Shown here piece after piece: positions 6,084 through 6,697 of a stretch of 6,697 nucleotides of DNA. The stretch is from a bacterium (GTDB taxonomy: Bacteria; Krumholzibacteriota; Krumholzibacteriia; Krumholzibacteriales; WJIX01), in contig JAGHBT010000254.1 in assembly GCA_021160845.1 (NCBI GenBank), forward strand, positions 1 through 6,697, written 5' to 3'. The position numbers and the translations under genes were made by a program. The notes under the pieces were generated by a model. The model was given only the letters and a program-made list of their open reading frames with translations. It was not told the origin of the DNA and did no database searches. Positions within the stretch are counted from its first letter, which is position 1. Every line of letters begins with the position of its first letter.

Positions 6084-6292
6084 ATTTTGAAGATTCTATG
6101 GAGAGGCTGGAAAATATAGTACGAAAACTTGAAGACGAGAGCATACCTCTCGAGGATAGCATAAGGTTATACGAAGAAGGGATAAAAATAGGCAAGAAAT
6201 GTAAAAACATTCTTAATCAAGCAGATCAAAGAATCAAACAGCTTTCAAAAACTGATTCAACTAATTCAAATAGAAAAGTGGATAATGAATAA
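6065..6292 (+). CDS. xseB: Exodeoxyribonuclease VII small subunit
   Basis: XseB is the non-catalytic partner of XseA; several copies coat the XseA coiled coil and restrain or support nuclease activity. The 75-residue product has the full family pattern: NFEDSMERLENIVRKLED (7-24), then IPLEDSIRLYEEGIKIGKKC (27-46), then a basic, polar tail rich in Ser, Thr and Asn. Two antiparallel helices are expected. The ATG lies inside the end of xseA with GAGGAG (6052-6057) at 7-nt spacing. The strong site plus the 19-nt overlap suggest coupled but more efficient translation than xseA, fitting the excess of small subunit in the complex. The gene end overlaps the ispA start by 8 nt. Confidence 0.95.
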   Translation: MAKKPLNFEDSMERLENIVRKLEDESIPLEDSIRLYEEGIKIGKKCKNILNQADQRIKQLSKTDSTNSNRKVDNE

Positions 6293-6697
6293 AATAGATT
6301 CTGAAAAGATATTGAGGTATGATCTAAAGAGGATCAATGCCAAATTAGATGATATTTTGCCACCCGACAATCAACCACCAATTTCTCTTCACAGAGCAAT
6401 GCGTTATTCAACCCTTGGCGGAGGCAAAAGAGTAAGAGGACTTTTATGTCTCTATTCTCATGAAATAAATGGACAAAGATATCCAGATTCAGCCTTAAGG
6501 GCAGCCTGCGCAATTGAATTGCTACATACTTATACCTTAATCCATGATGATTTGCCAAGTCTGGATAATGATGATATTAGACGCGGACAACCTTCGTGCC
6601 ATATCAAATATGGGCCGGCTATAGCCATTCTCGCGGGTGACGCTCTTCAGGCTCTTGCTTTTGAAACACTCCTTGGATGTAATGAAGTGCCTTATGA
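6285..6697 (+). CDS. ispA: Polyprenyl (geranyl/farnesyl) diphosphate synthase, IspA type (partial, 3' end missing)
   Basis: IspA-type enzymes condense isopentenyl diphosphate with allylic diphosphates to make farnesyl or related C10-C20 diphosphates for quinones, undecaprenyl and carotenoid pathways. The first 137 residues are visible before the window ends. The substrate-binding block is G45-G-G-K48-R49-V-R51. The first Asp-rich motif is D88-D-L-P-S-L-D94, followed by NDDIRRG; this 'DDLPxxD' form is typical of bacterial IspA. The helix pattern AIAILAGDALQALAFETL comes near 112-129. The ATG at 6285 overlaps the xseB stop by 8 nt and has no clear Shine-Dalgarno of its own, so translation is probably coupled. 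The xseA-xseB-ispA order (often followed by dxs) is common in bacteria. One oddity: the usual GGKRxRP has Gly52 in place of Pro. Chain-length specificity cannot be judged without the C-terminal half. Confidence 0.93.
   Translation, partial: MNKIDSEKILRYDLKRINAKLDDILPPDNQPPISLHRAMRYSTLGGGKRVRGLLCLYSHEINGQRYPDSALRAACAIELLHTYTLIHDDLPSLDNDDIRRGQPSCHIKYGPAIAILAGDALQALAFETLLGCNEVPY

Noticed and set aside
1..6697. Novel defence, mobile or toxin system
   Set aside because: All coding space is taken by recognisable housekeeping genes in one orientation. No transposase, integrase, CRISPR repeats, tRNA or long direct repeats were seen.

Overview
The window is a compact, single-strand housekeeping block: the end of pheT, a small coiled-coil gene, zapA, a probable 6S RNA, rny, a ymdB-type phosphodiesterase gene, folD, xseA, xseB and the first part of ispA. 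All genes lie on the + strand. The DNA is visibly AT-rich, with good Shine-Dalgarno sites and the standard genetic code. RNase Y followed by a YmdB-type protein, together with a 6S RNA next to zapA, indicates a bacterium. The pairing is outside the usual gammaproteobacterial layout. I would guess a deltaproteobacterial, FCB-related or candidate-phylum lineage, but this is low-confidence inference; no marker in the window settles it.

Positions 1-804 hold the last 42 residues of the PheRS beta subunit (its anticodon-binding ferredoxin-like domain), then a 94-residue coiled-coil protein, then ZapA. The last two look like a cell-division pair, with ZapA as the FtsZ-ring partner. Positions 805-1192 contain no protein gene. 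The first ~200 bases fold into a long rod and resemble E. coli 6S RNA at several landmarks. A weak terminator-like hairpin and the AT-rich leader of rny follow.

Positions 1193-3691 carry RNase Y (membrane-anchored endoribonuclease) and a YmdB-family metallophosphoesterase with all eight expected metal or catalytic residues at the positions known from Bacillus. Positions 3697-6697 carry FolD (one-carbon metabolism), both exonuclease VII subunits, and the start of a short-chain polyprenyl synthase. The xseA-xseB and xseB-ispA junctions overlap, so these genes are probably translationally coupled.

The oddest point is the xseA start. The reading frame for the N-terminal OB-fold has no ATG, GTG or TTG. 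A strong Shine-Dalgarno sits 7 nt before an AUA at 4653, which is exactly where homology places the first codon. Either this is a rare AUA start, plausibly limiting a subunit known to be toxic in excess, or the sequence has a one-base error there. I found no undescribed multi-gene system, mobile element, CRISPR array or tRNA/rRNA gene.
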